A stretch of 64,000 bases of DNA from Alphaproteobacteria bacterium (GTDB lineage Bacteria > Pseudomonadota > Alphaproteobacteria > UBA6615), in NCBI GenBank assembly GCA_021774445.1, contig JAJFJA010000055.1:82246-146245 (forward strand), given 5' to 3'. Positions 28,234 through 36,345 of this stretch are shown piece by piece. Under the pieces are notes generated by a model, which searched no databases, was not told the DNA's origin, and saw only the letters and a list, made by a program, of their open reading frames with translations. Position 1 is the stretch's first letter. The number at the start of each line of letters is the position of its first letter. Position numbers and translations under genes: made by a program.

Positions 28234-28276
28234 CGTGGATTGCCGCGCCGGCCTGCGGCCGCCTCGCAATGACGGA
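28234..28276 (+). repeat. Palindromic intergenic element, copy 2
   Basis: GTGGATTGCCGCGCC...CCTCGCAATGACGG with an inner GGCC-rich hairpin. It shares GATTGCCGCG and the ATGACGG end with the element at 15662-15716. Similar elements are, to my knowledge, scattered through many proteobacterial genomes. Confidence 0.55.
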
Positions 28277-28295
28277 AGAGGACGCTGGGGGCCGA

Positions 28296-28892
28296 TTAGC
28301 GGCCCGGGTCGCTCTCGTCGCCAGCGCCTAAGGCACGCTGCAGCAGTGCCACATCGACCCAGCGGCCGAGTTTGAAGCCAGCCCCGCGCAACGTACCGAC
28401 CCGGCAGAACCCCACGGCTTCATGGAGCTTGATGGACGCCAGATTGTCGTCGCCGACAGCCGCGATCATTTGCCGGTAGTCCAGCGCCGTGCATTGGGTA
28501 ATCAGCTCGGTCATCAAGGCGCGGCCGACCCCGCGGCCCTGCATCGACTCGGCGACATAGACCGAGTTCCCGAGGGTGAAACGATAAGCGTAGCGTTCGC
28601 GATAGGGGCTGGCATAGGCAAAACCGACGACCCTTCCGGCAAGCTCACCGACCAAATACGGCAGGCCGGCCTCTTGCACCGCGACCAAACGGCGCCCCAT
28701 CTCGGCCCTGTCCGGCGGCGTCGTCTCGAACGTCGCCGTGCCGGTCAGCACATTATGCGCGTAAATCTCTTGCGTGATATCGCAATCGCCGGGGCCGGCA
28801 TCTCGAACCGCGATACCGCCGCGCCCCGCAGCGGCCGTGTCGGAACCGGTCGGCCCGGTTATGCCGCCAACTCTTTCTCTGCCGCGCCGCAT
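28296..28892 (-). CDS. GNAT family N-acetyltransferase (phosphinothricin acetyltransferase-like)
   Basis: Acetyl-CoA-dependent acetyltransferase of the Pat/Bar-like branch, 198 residues. Marks include EIYAHNVLTGTATFETTPP near the N-terminus, VVGFAYASPYRERYAYRFT, the acetyl-CoA-binding loop QGRGVGRALM and the C-terminal GFCRVGTLRGAGFKLGRWVDV. The substrate is unknown; family members acetylate phosphinothricin, methionine sulfoximine or similar amino-acid analogues. The ATG at 28892 lies 34 bases inside the upstream amidohydrolase gene, so it may be translationally coupled. The first 25 residues are low complexity and the true start could lie further in. Confidence 0.84.
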   Translation of the reverse strand: MRRGRERVGGITGPTGSDTAAAGRGGIAVRDAGPGDCDITQEIYAHNVLTGTATFETTPPDRAEMGRRLVAVQEAGLPYLVGELAGRVVGFAYASPYRERYAYRFTLGNSVYVAESMQGRGVGRALMTELITQCTALDYRQMIAAVGDDNLASIKLHEAVGFCRVGTLRGAGFKLGRWVDVALLQRALGAGDESDPGR

Positions 28893-29752
28893 AGCCGCTC
28901 CGCCAACTCGCTGAGATGGGCCTTCAGGTGCGTCATCTGAGGTCGTCGTTGGAAGCGCTCCTCATCCATATAGAGCGCCCTGTTGATTTCGATCTGCAGG
29001 GTGTGGACGTCATTATGCGGCCGGCCATAGTGGCGGGTTATGTAACCGCCGGAATAGGGTGCGTTGCGGGCCACCGAGTAGCCCATCGCCCGCAACGACT
29101 CTTCCACCAGAGCTGTCAGACCCGGTGCGCAGGAACCGCCGAGGGCGTCGCCCAGCACCATGTCCACCCGCCGCCGCCGTCCCGCATTATGCTCCATCGG
29201 CCCGCAAACCGACGGCATCGAGTGACAATCGATAAGCAGGCAATAGCCGAACATCGCCTTCGTTGTCTGAATCAAATGCGCCAGGGCGTCATGATAGGGG
29301 CGATAGAGATGGTCGATGCGTTGCCGGGCGTCCGCGAACTGAAGTTTCTCCGCATAAATATCCGCGCCGCTCGCCACCACCCGTGCGACCGTGCCCAAAC
29401 CGGCAAATACCCGCGGTGATCGGGTATTGATGTAGTCCGGCAATGGATCTTCGAACATCATCGGATCGAGCTCGAACGGCTCTCTATTCGGGTCCACATA
29501 CGCGCGTGGAAACATTGCCCGCAGCAGCGGCGCGCCATACAGCGGCACGTCGCCGAACAGCTCATCCACATAGCAATCCTCGGACCGCCGCAGATCGGCG
29601 GCGGAGAGCTTCGATTTCGCCACCATTTCGGCCGGATAGTTTCGTCCGCTATGCGGCGAGGAGAACACCACAGGGGCCGACTGCACCGACGGCGCTAGAA
29701 TTTCAATCGGCTGAGTAAACGGGGCCGAGTCCCTCGCTACAACGTCCATCAT
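28859..29752 (-). CDS. N-formylglutamate amidohydrolase family protein
   Basis: Zinc-dependent deformylase-like enzyme (PF05013 type), about 297 residues. Visible motifs are VVFSSPHSGRNYP, ADLRRSEDCYVDELF, YVDPNREPFELD, LIDCHSMPS and LQIEINRALYMDE. There are no hut (histidine-utilisation) genes nearby, so the substrate is open. The start is uncertain: I use the ATG pair at 29750-29752 (MMDVV); the frame is open to 29839 and no start has a good ribosome binding site. It is divergent from cpdR. Confidence 0.84.
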   Translation of the reverse strand: MMDVVARDSAPFTQPIEILAPSVQSAPVVFSSPHSGRNYPAEMVAKSKLSAADLRRSEDCYVDELFGDVPLYGAPLLRAMFPRAYVDPNREPFELDPMMFEDPLPDYINTRSPRVFAGLGTVARVVASGADIYAEKLQFADARQRIDHLYRPYHDALAHLIQTTKAMFGYCLLIDCHSMPSVCGPMEHNAGRRRRVDMVLGDALGGSCAPGLTALVEESLRAMGYSVARNAPYSGGYITRHYGRPHNDVHTLQIEINRALYMDEERFQRRPQMTHLKAHLSELAERLCGAAEKELAA

Positions 29753-29911
29753 GCTGATGTAGAGGAAACAATCGGGCTTGTCATCCCCGTGACGAAAGAC
29801 AGCACCGAGCACGGGTCCCCATGACGCGAAAGTGTTCACGCTTTCGCAACGACTGACCCCCTACCATTGAGGTACCCACGCAGTGCGGGCGCAGTAACTG
29901 GAAGTGCAATC

Positions 29912-30268
29912 ATGGCGAGTATCTTGTTGGCTGAAGATGACGGCGCAATGCGGACGTTCCTCACCAGCGCGCTGCATCGCGCCGGCCATGACGTGGTCGC
30001 CGTATCCGATGGCGTCGCCGCGATCGACGCCCTTACCGGACAGGCTTTTGAGCTGTTGATCGCGGACATCGTCATGCCGGGCATGGACGGTATTGAGCTG
30101 TCACGCCAGGCGACCCGGGCCGACTCCGGTCTGAAAGTGCTGTTCATTACTGGATTTGCCGCCGTGGCAATGAACGCCAAGCATGAGATGACGGAAGCTC
30201 AGATCCTGTCGAAGCCTTTCCATTTGCGCGACCTGGTCCAGAACGTGGACCGCCTGCTTGCGGCCTGA
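29912..30268 (+). CDS. cpdR: Single-domain response regulator CpdR
   Basis: 118-residue stand-alone receiver. The acidic pocket EDD (8-10), phospho-acceptor D52 (ADIVMPGMDG), T80 (FITGF) and K101 (SKPFH) are all present, with no output domain. In Caulobacter and relatives CpdR, when unphosphorylated, brings ClpXP substrates to the pole and so controls cell-cycle proteolysis; phosphate comes from CckA-ChpT. The ATG at 29912 is preceded by GGAAG and gives the standard length; an upstream in-frame start at 29867 is unlikely. Next to an N-formylglutamate amidohydrolase gene and tRNA-Val. Confidence 0.88.
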   Translation: MASILLAEDDGAMRTFLTSALHRAGHDVVAVSDGVAAIDALTGQAFELLIADIVMPGMDGIELSRQATRADSGLKVLFITGFAAVAMNAKHEMTEAQILSKPFHLRDLVQNVDRLLAA

Positions 30269-30355
30269 CGCCTTGGGCTTGCAAACGCCAGCGGCGCGGT
30301 GTAGACCCGGAAAAACCACCCCAGGGGCCGGAAAAATGGCCCTTCTGGCGGGATC

Positions 30356-30430
30356 GGGCGCGTAGCTCAGCGGGAGAGCACCACGTTGACATCGTGGGGG
30401 TCGCTGGTTCAATCCCAGCCGCGCCCACCA
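30356..30430 (+). tRNA. tRNA-Val (GAC)
   Basis: 75 bases with encoded CCA. The acceptor stem GGGCGCG pairs with CGCGCCC. The D arm is GCTC/GAGC. The anticodon stem is CCACG/CGTGG with loop TTGACAT (anticodon GAC). The T arm is GCTGG TTCAATC CCAGC. All stems are fully paired. Confidence 0.97.
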
Positions 30431-30598
30431 TCGCCAATCAGCCCCTTCGCACCGCCCATGCGGAGGTTGACCGATACCTAAGTTTTTGCGCGTTAATCCG
30501 TCCGGGGCGACTGCCTCGTTGATGGAATCTCTCCGGTGGATAAGTCTTCCAGGGTAATGCGGCTTTCCGATTGCTAACGGCGGCCGGCGCCGGTCGCC

Positions 30599-32149
30599 TC
30601 AGCTTTCTTCCTCGGGCTCGGCCGAACTCGCCTGATACAGCTCCTTGCCGGAGTCGGCGTCGACGCCGGCCAGGACGACCTCATACCCCCACAGCCGCCG
30701 GACGTATCGCAGCACCCCGTCGCGATGCTTTTCCGCCAACGGAATACCGTCCCGAACCAGGTGTTCTAGGCGCAAGGTTCGATCGCCCCGCATATCCGCA
30801 TCGACGACTTGGATATGGGGTTCCGTCGAGCCGATGTCGTACGACCGGGCCAGGGCGGCCCGCACGTCTTTATAGCCGCGCTCGTCGTGGATCGACTTGA
30901 CCTTGTAGTGGCTGCGCTTGTCGTCGTCGATAAGGTTGAACAGCTTGAATTTCCGCATCAGGTGCGGGCTGAGATATTGCTGCACGAAAGACTCGTCGCG
31001 GTAGCTCGCCCAAGCGTGCCGTAAAGTTTCCCGCCAATCGCCCGATCCGGCGATGTCGGGGAACCAGTCGCGATCCTCGGCGGTCGGCTCGACGCAGATG
31101 CGTTTGATGTCCTGCATCATCGCGAAGCCCAGCGCGTACGGGTTTATGCCCCGGTAACGCGGATCGTCGAAATCCGGCTGGAATACCACGCTGGAATGGC
31201 TATCGAGCATTTCCAACATAGCGCCTTCGGTCAGCTGCCCGCGGTCGTAGAGCGTGTTGATGATGGTGTGATGCACGAATGTCGCGCAGCCTTCATTCAT
31301 CACCTTGGTCTGTTTCTGCGGGTAGAAATACTGCGCGATGCTGCGCACGATACGCAGCACTTCGCGCTGCCATGATTCCAGCGCCGGGCTGTTTTTCTCG
31401 AGGAAATAGAGCAGGTTTTCGGCCGGCAGCTGCAGGGCTTCTTGCCGCTGCGCAATGTCCGCCTCCGCTTCCGTCTCGGCTGCCTTTTCGTCGCCGGGTA
31501 CGGTCCGCCAAATATCCCGAAAAATCGAATCCTCGTAAGCCTGGCGTTCGCGTCGCTTTTCCTCCGTCGCCTTGGCACTGGCTCTTGGCGGCCGTTGGTA
31601 GCGAAACACGCCCTGATCCATCAGGGCGTGCGCCGCATCGAGGATTTCTTCGACGGCATCCGGGCCGTGCCGCTCTTCGCACTTCGCGATATAGCCTTTG
31701 GCGAAATCCAGATATTCCAGGATCGCGTCAGCGTCGGTCCACTGCCGGAACAGATAATTGTTCTTGAAGAAGTGATTATGGCCAAAGGCGGCATGGGCCA
31801 TGACCAGCGTCTGCATGGCCATGCTGCTCTCTTCCATATTGTAGCTGATGCACGGGTTCGAGTTGATGACGATCTCATAGGCGAGACCGCTGAACCCCTT
31901 GCGGTACATATGGCTTTCGCGGACGAAACGCTTGCCGAAGGACCAGTGTCGGTACATCAGCGGCATGCCCACCGAGGAATAGGCATCGAGCATTTGTTCG
32001 GACGAGATGATCTCGACTTGATTGGGGTAGACGTCCAGTCCCAAGTCGTTCAGCGCCACATCCTCTATGGCGTCATAGGCGCGCCGCAGCTTGTCGAAGG
32101 TCCAATCCGAACTCTCGAACAGTGGTTTCATCGCGCGCTGCACGGTCAT
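30599..32149 (-). CDS. SpoVR family protein
   Basis: 516-residue cytoplasmic protein of the SpoVR/YcgB family; biochemical role unknown. Marks include WTFDKLRRAYDAIEDVALN, DVYPNQVEIISSEQMLDAY, YRHWSFGK, INSNPCISY, NEGCATFVHHTI, INPYALGFAMMQDI and YQASSAEPEEES at the end. It is the third gene of a prkA / DUF444 / spoVR operon, as in E. coli yeaG-yeaH with ycgB. The ATG at 32149 overlaps the DUF444 stop (ATGA), so the two are translationally coupled; the longer open frame to 32269 is rejected. Confidence 0.93.
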   Translation of the reverse strand: MTVQRAMKPLFESSDWTFDKLRRAYDAIEDVALNDLGLDVYPNQVEIISSEQMLDAYSSVGMPLMYRHWSFGKRFVRESHMYRKGFSGLAYEIVINSNPCISYNMEESSMAMQTLVMAHAAFGHNHFFKNNYLFRQWTDADAILEYLDFAKGYIAKCEERHGPDAVEEILDAAHALMDQGVFRYQRPPRASAKATEEKRRERQAYEDSIFRDIWRTVPGDEKAAETEAEADIAQRQEALQLPAENLLYFLEKNSPALESWQREVLRIVRSIAQYFYPQKQTKVMNEGCATFVHHTIINTLYDRGQLTEGAMLEMLDSHSSVVFQPDFDDPRYRGINPYALGFAMMQDIKRICVEPTAEDRDWFPDIAGSGDWRETLRHAWASYRDESFVQQYLSPHLMRKFKLFNLIDDDKRSHYKVKSIHDERGYKDVRAALARSYDIGSTEPHIQVVDADMRGDRTLRLEHLVRDGIPLAEKHRDGVLRYVRRLWGYEVVLAGVDADSGKELYQASSAEPEEES

Positions 32150-33459
32150 GTTTTGGTCGCCTGACGGGCAAAGAGCTCGCGGAACACCGGATAGATGTCT
32201 CCCGGCCGCGCAATGCGTTTCATGGCAAAATTGGGCCAGTTTCCGGCGACGGTCCGATAGGAGCGCCAAAGTGCCGCGCCGCTTTGGCTGTCCAGCACCA
32301 ATTCGGCCTCCCGCTCATCGACGATTTCGACATAGGCGTAGTACTGGCACAACGGCATCAACTCCTCTTCCAGCAGCGCCACGCAGCGCGCCGAATCGCC
32401 AGTGAAGTTCTCCCCATCCGAGGCTTGCGCCGCGTAGATGTTCCATTCCTTCGTCGGGTAGCGATCTCCCACGACCTTCAGCATTTCCTTGAGCGCGGTG
32501 CTGACCACTGTGCCGCCGGTCTCCCGGCTGTAGAAGAATGTTTCCTCGTCGACTTCCGAGGCTTCGTGGGTGTGCCGGATGAACACCACGTCGGTACGCT
32601 CGTAGCGCCGCTCCAGGAACATGTGCAGCAGCACGAAGAACCGCTTCGCCAGCTCCTTCTCACGCTCGCCCATGGAGCCTGAAACGTCCATCATGCAGAT
32701 CATCACCGCCTTGGTATTCGGCTGCGGCTGCAGCTCGAACCGGTTGAAGCGGACGTCCATGGGATCGATGAACGGCACCGCCCGGCGCTTGCGGTTGAGG
32801 ACTTCAAGCTCTTGCCGGAGTTCGGCCAGCCGCGCCGCGGTCGCCTGGGTCGGCCTGGCCTCTCCCTCGAGCGCAAAGATCTGGCGTTCGATCTCCTCCG
32901 CATCGGCCAGGCGCGGCCGGCGCAGGGCCAGCCGCCGCGCGAAGCTGTTGCGCATGGTGCGCAGCACGTTCAGGTTGGTCTGGGTGCCCGAGGTTGTGTG
33001 GCCGGCGCGCTGCGGTTTGTAGGCGACAACTTCCCGCAGACTGGTTTTCTCCAAGTCCGGCAGTTCAAGGTCGTCGAAGAACAGATCGAGGAACTCATCT
33101 CGCGTCAGAACGAAACGAAATTCGTCTTCGCCCTCGCCGGACTCCGCACCCTCCTTGCCGCCGCCCTCGCCGCCGCCGCTCGGCGGTTTGGCGATCTCGT
33201 CGCCGCTGACGAATTCCTTGTTGCCGGGAAACACCCGCTCGCGCCGCCCGTTGCGCGCGCTGTGATGGAACTGCGGTTCTTCGATCCCCTTGGTGGGAAT
33301 ACTGATCGACTCGCCGCTAGCGATGTCCGTGACCTTGCGCTCGCGGATGGACTCGTTCACCACCTGCTTGATATGCGCCCGCGCCCGTCGGATGAACCTC
33401 TGGCGGTTGCCCAGGCTTTTGTCCTTCGGATTAAGGCGGCGGTCGACGAATTGCGGCAT
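32146..33459 (-). CDS. DUF444 family protein (YeaH/YhbH)
   Basis: 437-residue protein co-conserved with PrkA and SpoVR. A basic N-terminus (RRLNPKDKSLGNRQRFIRRA) is followed by GEDEFRFVLTRDEFLDLFFDDLELP and a von Willebrand-A-like domain with the metal-site motif MDVSGSMGE at about 256. Later segments include FIRHTHEASEVDEETFFYSRETGGT. It probably acts as partner or substrate of the PrkA kinase in nutrient-stress response; that is inferred from gene linkage. Twenty-six bases separate it from prkA. Confidence 0.93.
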   Translation of the reverse strand: MPQFVDRRLNPKDKSLGNRQRFIRRARAHIKQVVNESIRERKVTDIASGESISIPTKGIEEPQFHHSARNGRRERVFPGNKEFVSGDEIAKPPSGGGEGGGKEGAESGEGEDEFRFVLTRDEFLDLFFDDLELPDLEKTSLREVVAYKPQRAGHTTSGTQTNLNVLRTMRNSFARRLALRRPRLADAEEIERQIFALEGEARPTQATAARLAELRQELEVLNRKRRAVPFIDPMDVRFNRFELQPQPNTKAVMICMMDVSGSMGEREKELAKRFFVLLHMFLERRYERTDVVFIRHTHEASEVDEETFFYSRETGGTVVSTALKEMLKVVGDRYPTKEWNIYAAQASDGENFTGDSARCVALLEEELMPLCQYYAYVEIVDEREAELVLDSQSGAALWRSYRTVAGNWPNFAMKRIARPGDIYPVFRELFARQATKT

Positions 33460-33485
33460 CGCTTTCGAGCCCCGTTGCTGATCGG

Positions 33486-35420
33486 TCAGCCTGCCTTATT
33501 CACGCGCATATACCACTCCACCAGGCGCCGTACCTGCCGCTCGGTGTAACCACGGCTGACCATCCGCCGCACAAATTCGCTGTGCTTGGCGTCGGTCTCG
33601 CCATCTTTCTTCGAGCCGAAGCTGATCACCGGCAGCAGATCCTCGACCTTCGAGAACATCCGCCTCTCGATCACCTCGCGGAGCTTCTCATAGCTCGTCC
33701 AGGACGGATTCTTGCCGGCATTCTGCGACCGCGCCCTGAGGGCGAATTTTACGACCTCATTACGGAAGTCTTTCGGGTTGGCGATCCCCGCGGGCTTTTC
33801 GATCTTCGACAGCTCGGCATCCAACACCGAACGATTGAAGATCTGGCCGGTATCGGGGTCTTTGTAATCCTGTTCTTCGATCCAGGCATCGGCATAGGCG
33901 ATGTAGCGGTCGAACAGGTTCTGGCCATATTCCGTATAGGATTCCAGATAGGCTTTCTGGATTTCGTGGCCGATGAATTCCGCATAGCGCGGCGACAGCT
34001 CGGACTTGATGAATTCGAGATAGGCCGATTCCTCGGCATCCGGGAACTGTTCGCGCTTGATCGCTTGTTCCAGCACATACATCAGATGCACCGGGTCGGC
34101 GGCCACCTCCTCGGTGTCGTAGTTGAATGTTTCCGACAGCACCTTGAAGGCGAAGCGCGTGCTCACGCCGGTCATGCCTTCGTCCACGCCCGCAGCGTCG
34201 CGATACTCTTGCATCGACTTCGCCTTCGGATCGGTGTCTTTCAGGTTTTCGCCGTCATAGATGCGCATCTTTGAATAGAGCGTCGAGTTCTCGTGCTCCT
34301 TCAGCCGCGTCAGGGTGCAGAAGCGCGACAGCGTCATCAACGTTTCTGAAGAGCAGGGCGCTTCGCCGAGCTGGCTTTCCTCAAGCAGCTTGGCGTAGAT
34401 GCGAGATTCTTCGGAAACCCTGAGACAGTAAGGCACCTTGACCACCGAGATGCGGTCGAGGAACGCTTCGTTATTCCGGTTGCTCTTGAATTGCTGCCAT
34501 TCGGCCTCGTTCGAATGGGCCAAGACGACGCCCTGGAAGGGAAACGCGCCGAATGACTCGGTCCCCAGGTAGTTGCCTTCCTGTGTCGCCGTCAGCAGCG
34601 GATGCAGCACCTTGATCGGTGCTTTGAACATCTCCACGAACTCCAGCATGCCCTGGGTCGTCCGGTTGAGGCCGCCCAAATAGCTGTAGGCGTCGGGGTC
34701 GCCTTGGCTGAAATATTCCAGCTTGCGGATATCGACCTTGCCCACCAGTGCCGAGATATCCTGATTGTTCTCGTCGCCCGGTTCGGTTTTGGCGATAGCC
34801 ACCTGCCGCAGCGTCGACGGCATCAGTCGCACGACCGAGAATTTCGAAATATCGCCTTCGAATTCGTCCAGCCGCTTGACCGCCCAGGGTGACCGCAGGC
34901 CGGTCAGCCTACGGCTGGCAATGCCATACTTATTCTCCAGCAGATCGCCCATCCGCTCGCGATCGAACAAGCCCAACGGTGATTCGAACAGCGGGCTGAC
35001 TTGGTCCGCGGCCTTGAGCGCATAGATCGGGTACTTCTCCATCAATTGCTTGAGCCGCTCGGCCAGCGACGACTTGCCGCCACCCACCGGCCCGAGCAGA
35101 TAAAGGATCTGTTTGCGTTCTTCCAGGCCCTGTGCGGCGTAACGGAAATATCCAACGATCCGCTCGATGGTATCTTCCATGCCGAAGAAATCGCTGAACG
35201 CCGGATAGCGCTTGATTGTGCGGTTAAGGAAGATCCGGCCCAGCCGGGTATCCTTGCTGGTATCGACCAGTTCCGGCTCGCCGATTGCTGCGATCATGCG
35301 CTCCGCGGCGGTTTGGTACATCCCCGGATCGTCGCGGCAGGCCAGGAGATAGTCATGCAACGACATCTCTTCTTGGGCTTCGCGGCCGTACACGTCGGAA
35401 AACAGGTCAAACACATCCAT
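33486..35420 (-). CDS. prkA: PrkA family serine protein kinase
   Basis: 644-residue PrkA/YeaG family kinase. It has an AAA-like N-terminal domain with Walker A GPVGGGKS at 110-117, GLYDREQMGD-like regions, and the C-terminal PrkA domain (ESYTEYGQNLFDRYIAYADAWIEEQDYKDP). Family members phosphorylate proteins or act as AAA proteases under stress or starvation; which applies here is unknown. The ATG at 35420 has GGAG seven bases upstream and gives the normal N-terminus MDVFDLFSDVY. It heads the operon prkA / DUF444 / spoVR. Confidence 0.95.
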   Translation of the reverse strand: MDVFDLFSDVYGREAQEEMSLHDYLLACRDDPGMYQTAAERMIAAIGEPELVDTSKDTRLGRIFLNRTIKRYPAFSDFFGMEDTIERIVGYFRYAAQGLEERKQILYLLGPVGGGKSSLAERLKQLMEKYPIYALKAADQVSPLFESPLGLFDRERMGDLLENKYGIASRRLTGLRSPWAVKRLDEFEGDISKFSVVRLMPSTLRQVAIAKTEPGDENNQDISALVGKVDIRKLEYFSQGDPDAYSYLGGLNRTTQGMLEFVEMFKAPIKVLHPLLTATQEGNYLGTESFGAFPFQGVVLAHSNEAEWQQFKSNRNNEAFLDRISVVKVPYCLRVSEESRIYAKLLEESQLGEAPCSSETLMTLSRFCTLTRLKEHENSTLYSKMRIYDGENLKDTDPKAKSMQEYRDAAGVDEGMTGVSTRFAFKVLSETFNYDTEEVAADPVHLMYVLEQAIKREQFPDAEESAYLEFIKSELSPRYAEFIGHEIQKAYLESYTEYGQNLFDRYIAYADAWIEEQDYKDPDTGQIFNRSVLDAELSKIEKPAGIANPKDFRNEVVKFALRARSQNAGKNPSWTSYEKLREVIERRMFSKVEDLLPVISFGSKKDGETDAKHSEFVRRMVSRGYTERQVRRLVEWYMRVNKAG

Positions 35421-36019
35421 GGCGAACTCCGGATCGGGCAATGTTGTTGCTACGGGGCGAGAATCATCCTCCAGCGAATCAGAGCCGATGCGCACACTTG
35501 TCCGGTCCTTGCTGCCGGAGACGGCAGCAATTGAATTGCGGGGAACTGGCCGGTTTGTGTTTCAGTCTTCGACAATCGAGTCTCCATCGCATCGGAGAGA
35601 TTCTTATTGCACTGAATATACACTACTTAGGCATGGTAAATAATATATGAAGCGTCTCTTTGACATTCTTACGCGCTGCTATCCGGGCCGATAAAGAAAC
35701 TGTGATAAGTATGACCAATAGTGCGTCGCCGCCACGATTCAATTACCGGCTTCGCTTGGAGTCGTTTTTTCTGCATAGGCGGTGAATTACCACTTTCTAT
35801 CGTCCCGCTTTTGTCAAGTGAGCCCCTGGCGCTCGGTTTTCAGATTATCCGCCAGGACACGGCGACCAGGAGCCACTCGCCGCCCGGGGTTGGGGGTCGG
35901 AGACGCCTCCGAGGACGTGGCTGCCACGGTCGGCGAAACATAGGCCTGACCCGGCAACCAAGTCTCGAACGGTTCGTGACACAAGCACCTCATCGGCGGC
36001 GGCCAGGATCGCCCCGCGG
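35421..36019. other. Gene-free interval between prkA and rpmJ
   Basis: About 600 bases with no supported gene. The stretch 35590-35700 is visibly more AT-rich than its surroundings and probably holds the prkA promoter. A plus-strand hairpin, CGATTC (35735-35740) with GAGTCG (35759-35764), is followed by T6 and could be a weak terminator of an unseen short transcript. The rest has no recognisable coding sequence. Confidence 0.5.
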
Positions 36020-36046
36020 TTGACAGCGCTGGGCACCCTCTATAGC
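36020..36046 (+). promoter_or_regulatory. Candidate promoter of rpmJ
   Basis: A perfect -35 box TTGACA (36020-36025) and TATAGC (36041-36046) with a 15-base spacer, about 30 bases before the rpmJ ATG. The spacer is slightly short. Confidence 0.5.
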
Positions 36047-36076
36047 TTCCGCCTCCGCTAACCCAAGGACAGGTTC

Positions 36077-36202
36077 ATGAAGGTCGTCAACTCGATCAAG
36101 ACCATCAAGAAGCGGCACAAAGACTGCCAGGTCGTGCGGCGGCGTGGGCGTATCTACGTCATCAACAAGACCAACCGGCGCTTTAAGGCCCGCCAGGGCT
36201 AA
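36077..36202 (+). CDS. rpmJ: 50S ribosomal protein L36
   Basis: 41-residue ribosomal protein beginning [18 protein letters not shown] and ending [12 protein letters not shown]. It is the zinc-less (C-minus, YkgO-like) form: of the four zinc ligands of classical L36 only an unrelated cysteine at position 17 remains. The length of 41 residues and the [16 protein letters not shown] end match alphaproteobacterial L36. It stands alone, with its own TTGACA promoter and an AAGGACAGG ribosome binding site. Confidence 0.95.
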   Translation: MKVVNSIKTIKKRHKDCQVVRRRGRIYVINKTNRRFKARQG

Positions 36203-36345
36203 CCCGCATCGCTTCTTTTCCGCACATCCTCAGGGCAGGCGACGCCTTGGGGCCGATTTGCTGTGGCTGCGGGTTGACAGCATAGCCTCGCCACCGCCAC
36301 CCTCCGCCTGCGGCCCACATGAGCGCAGCTGCCGGAAGGCGAGCC

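Noticed and set aside
30147..30437. Minus-strand frame reading AAGIEPATPTMSTWC across the tRNA-Val gene
   Set aside because: This is the well-known spurious protein produced by the antisense of tRNA genes; the tRNA is unambiguous.
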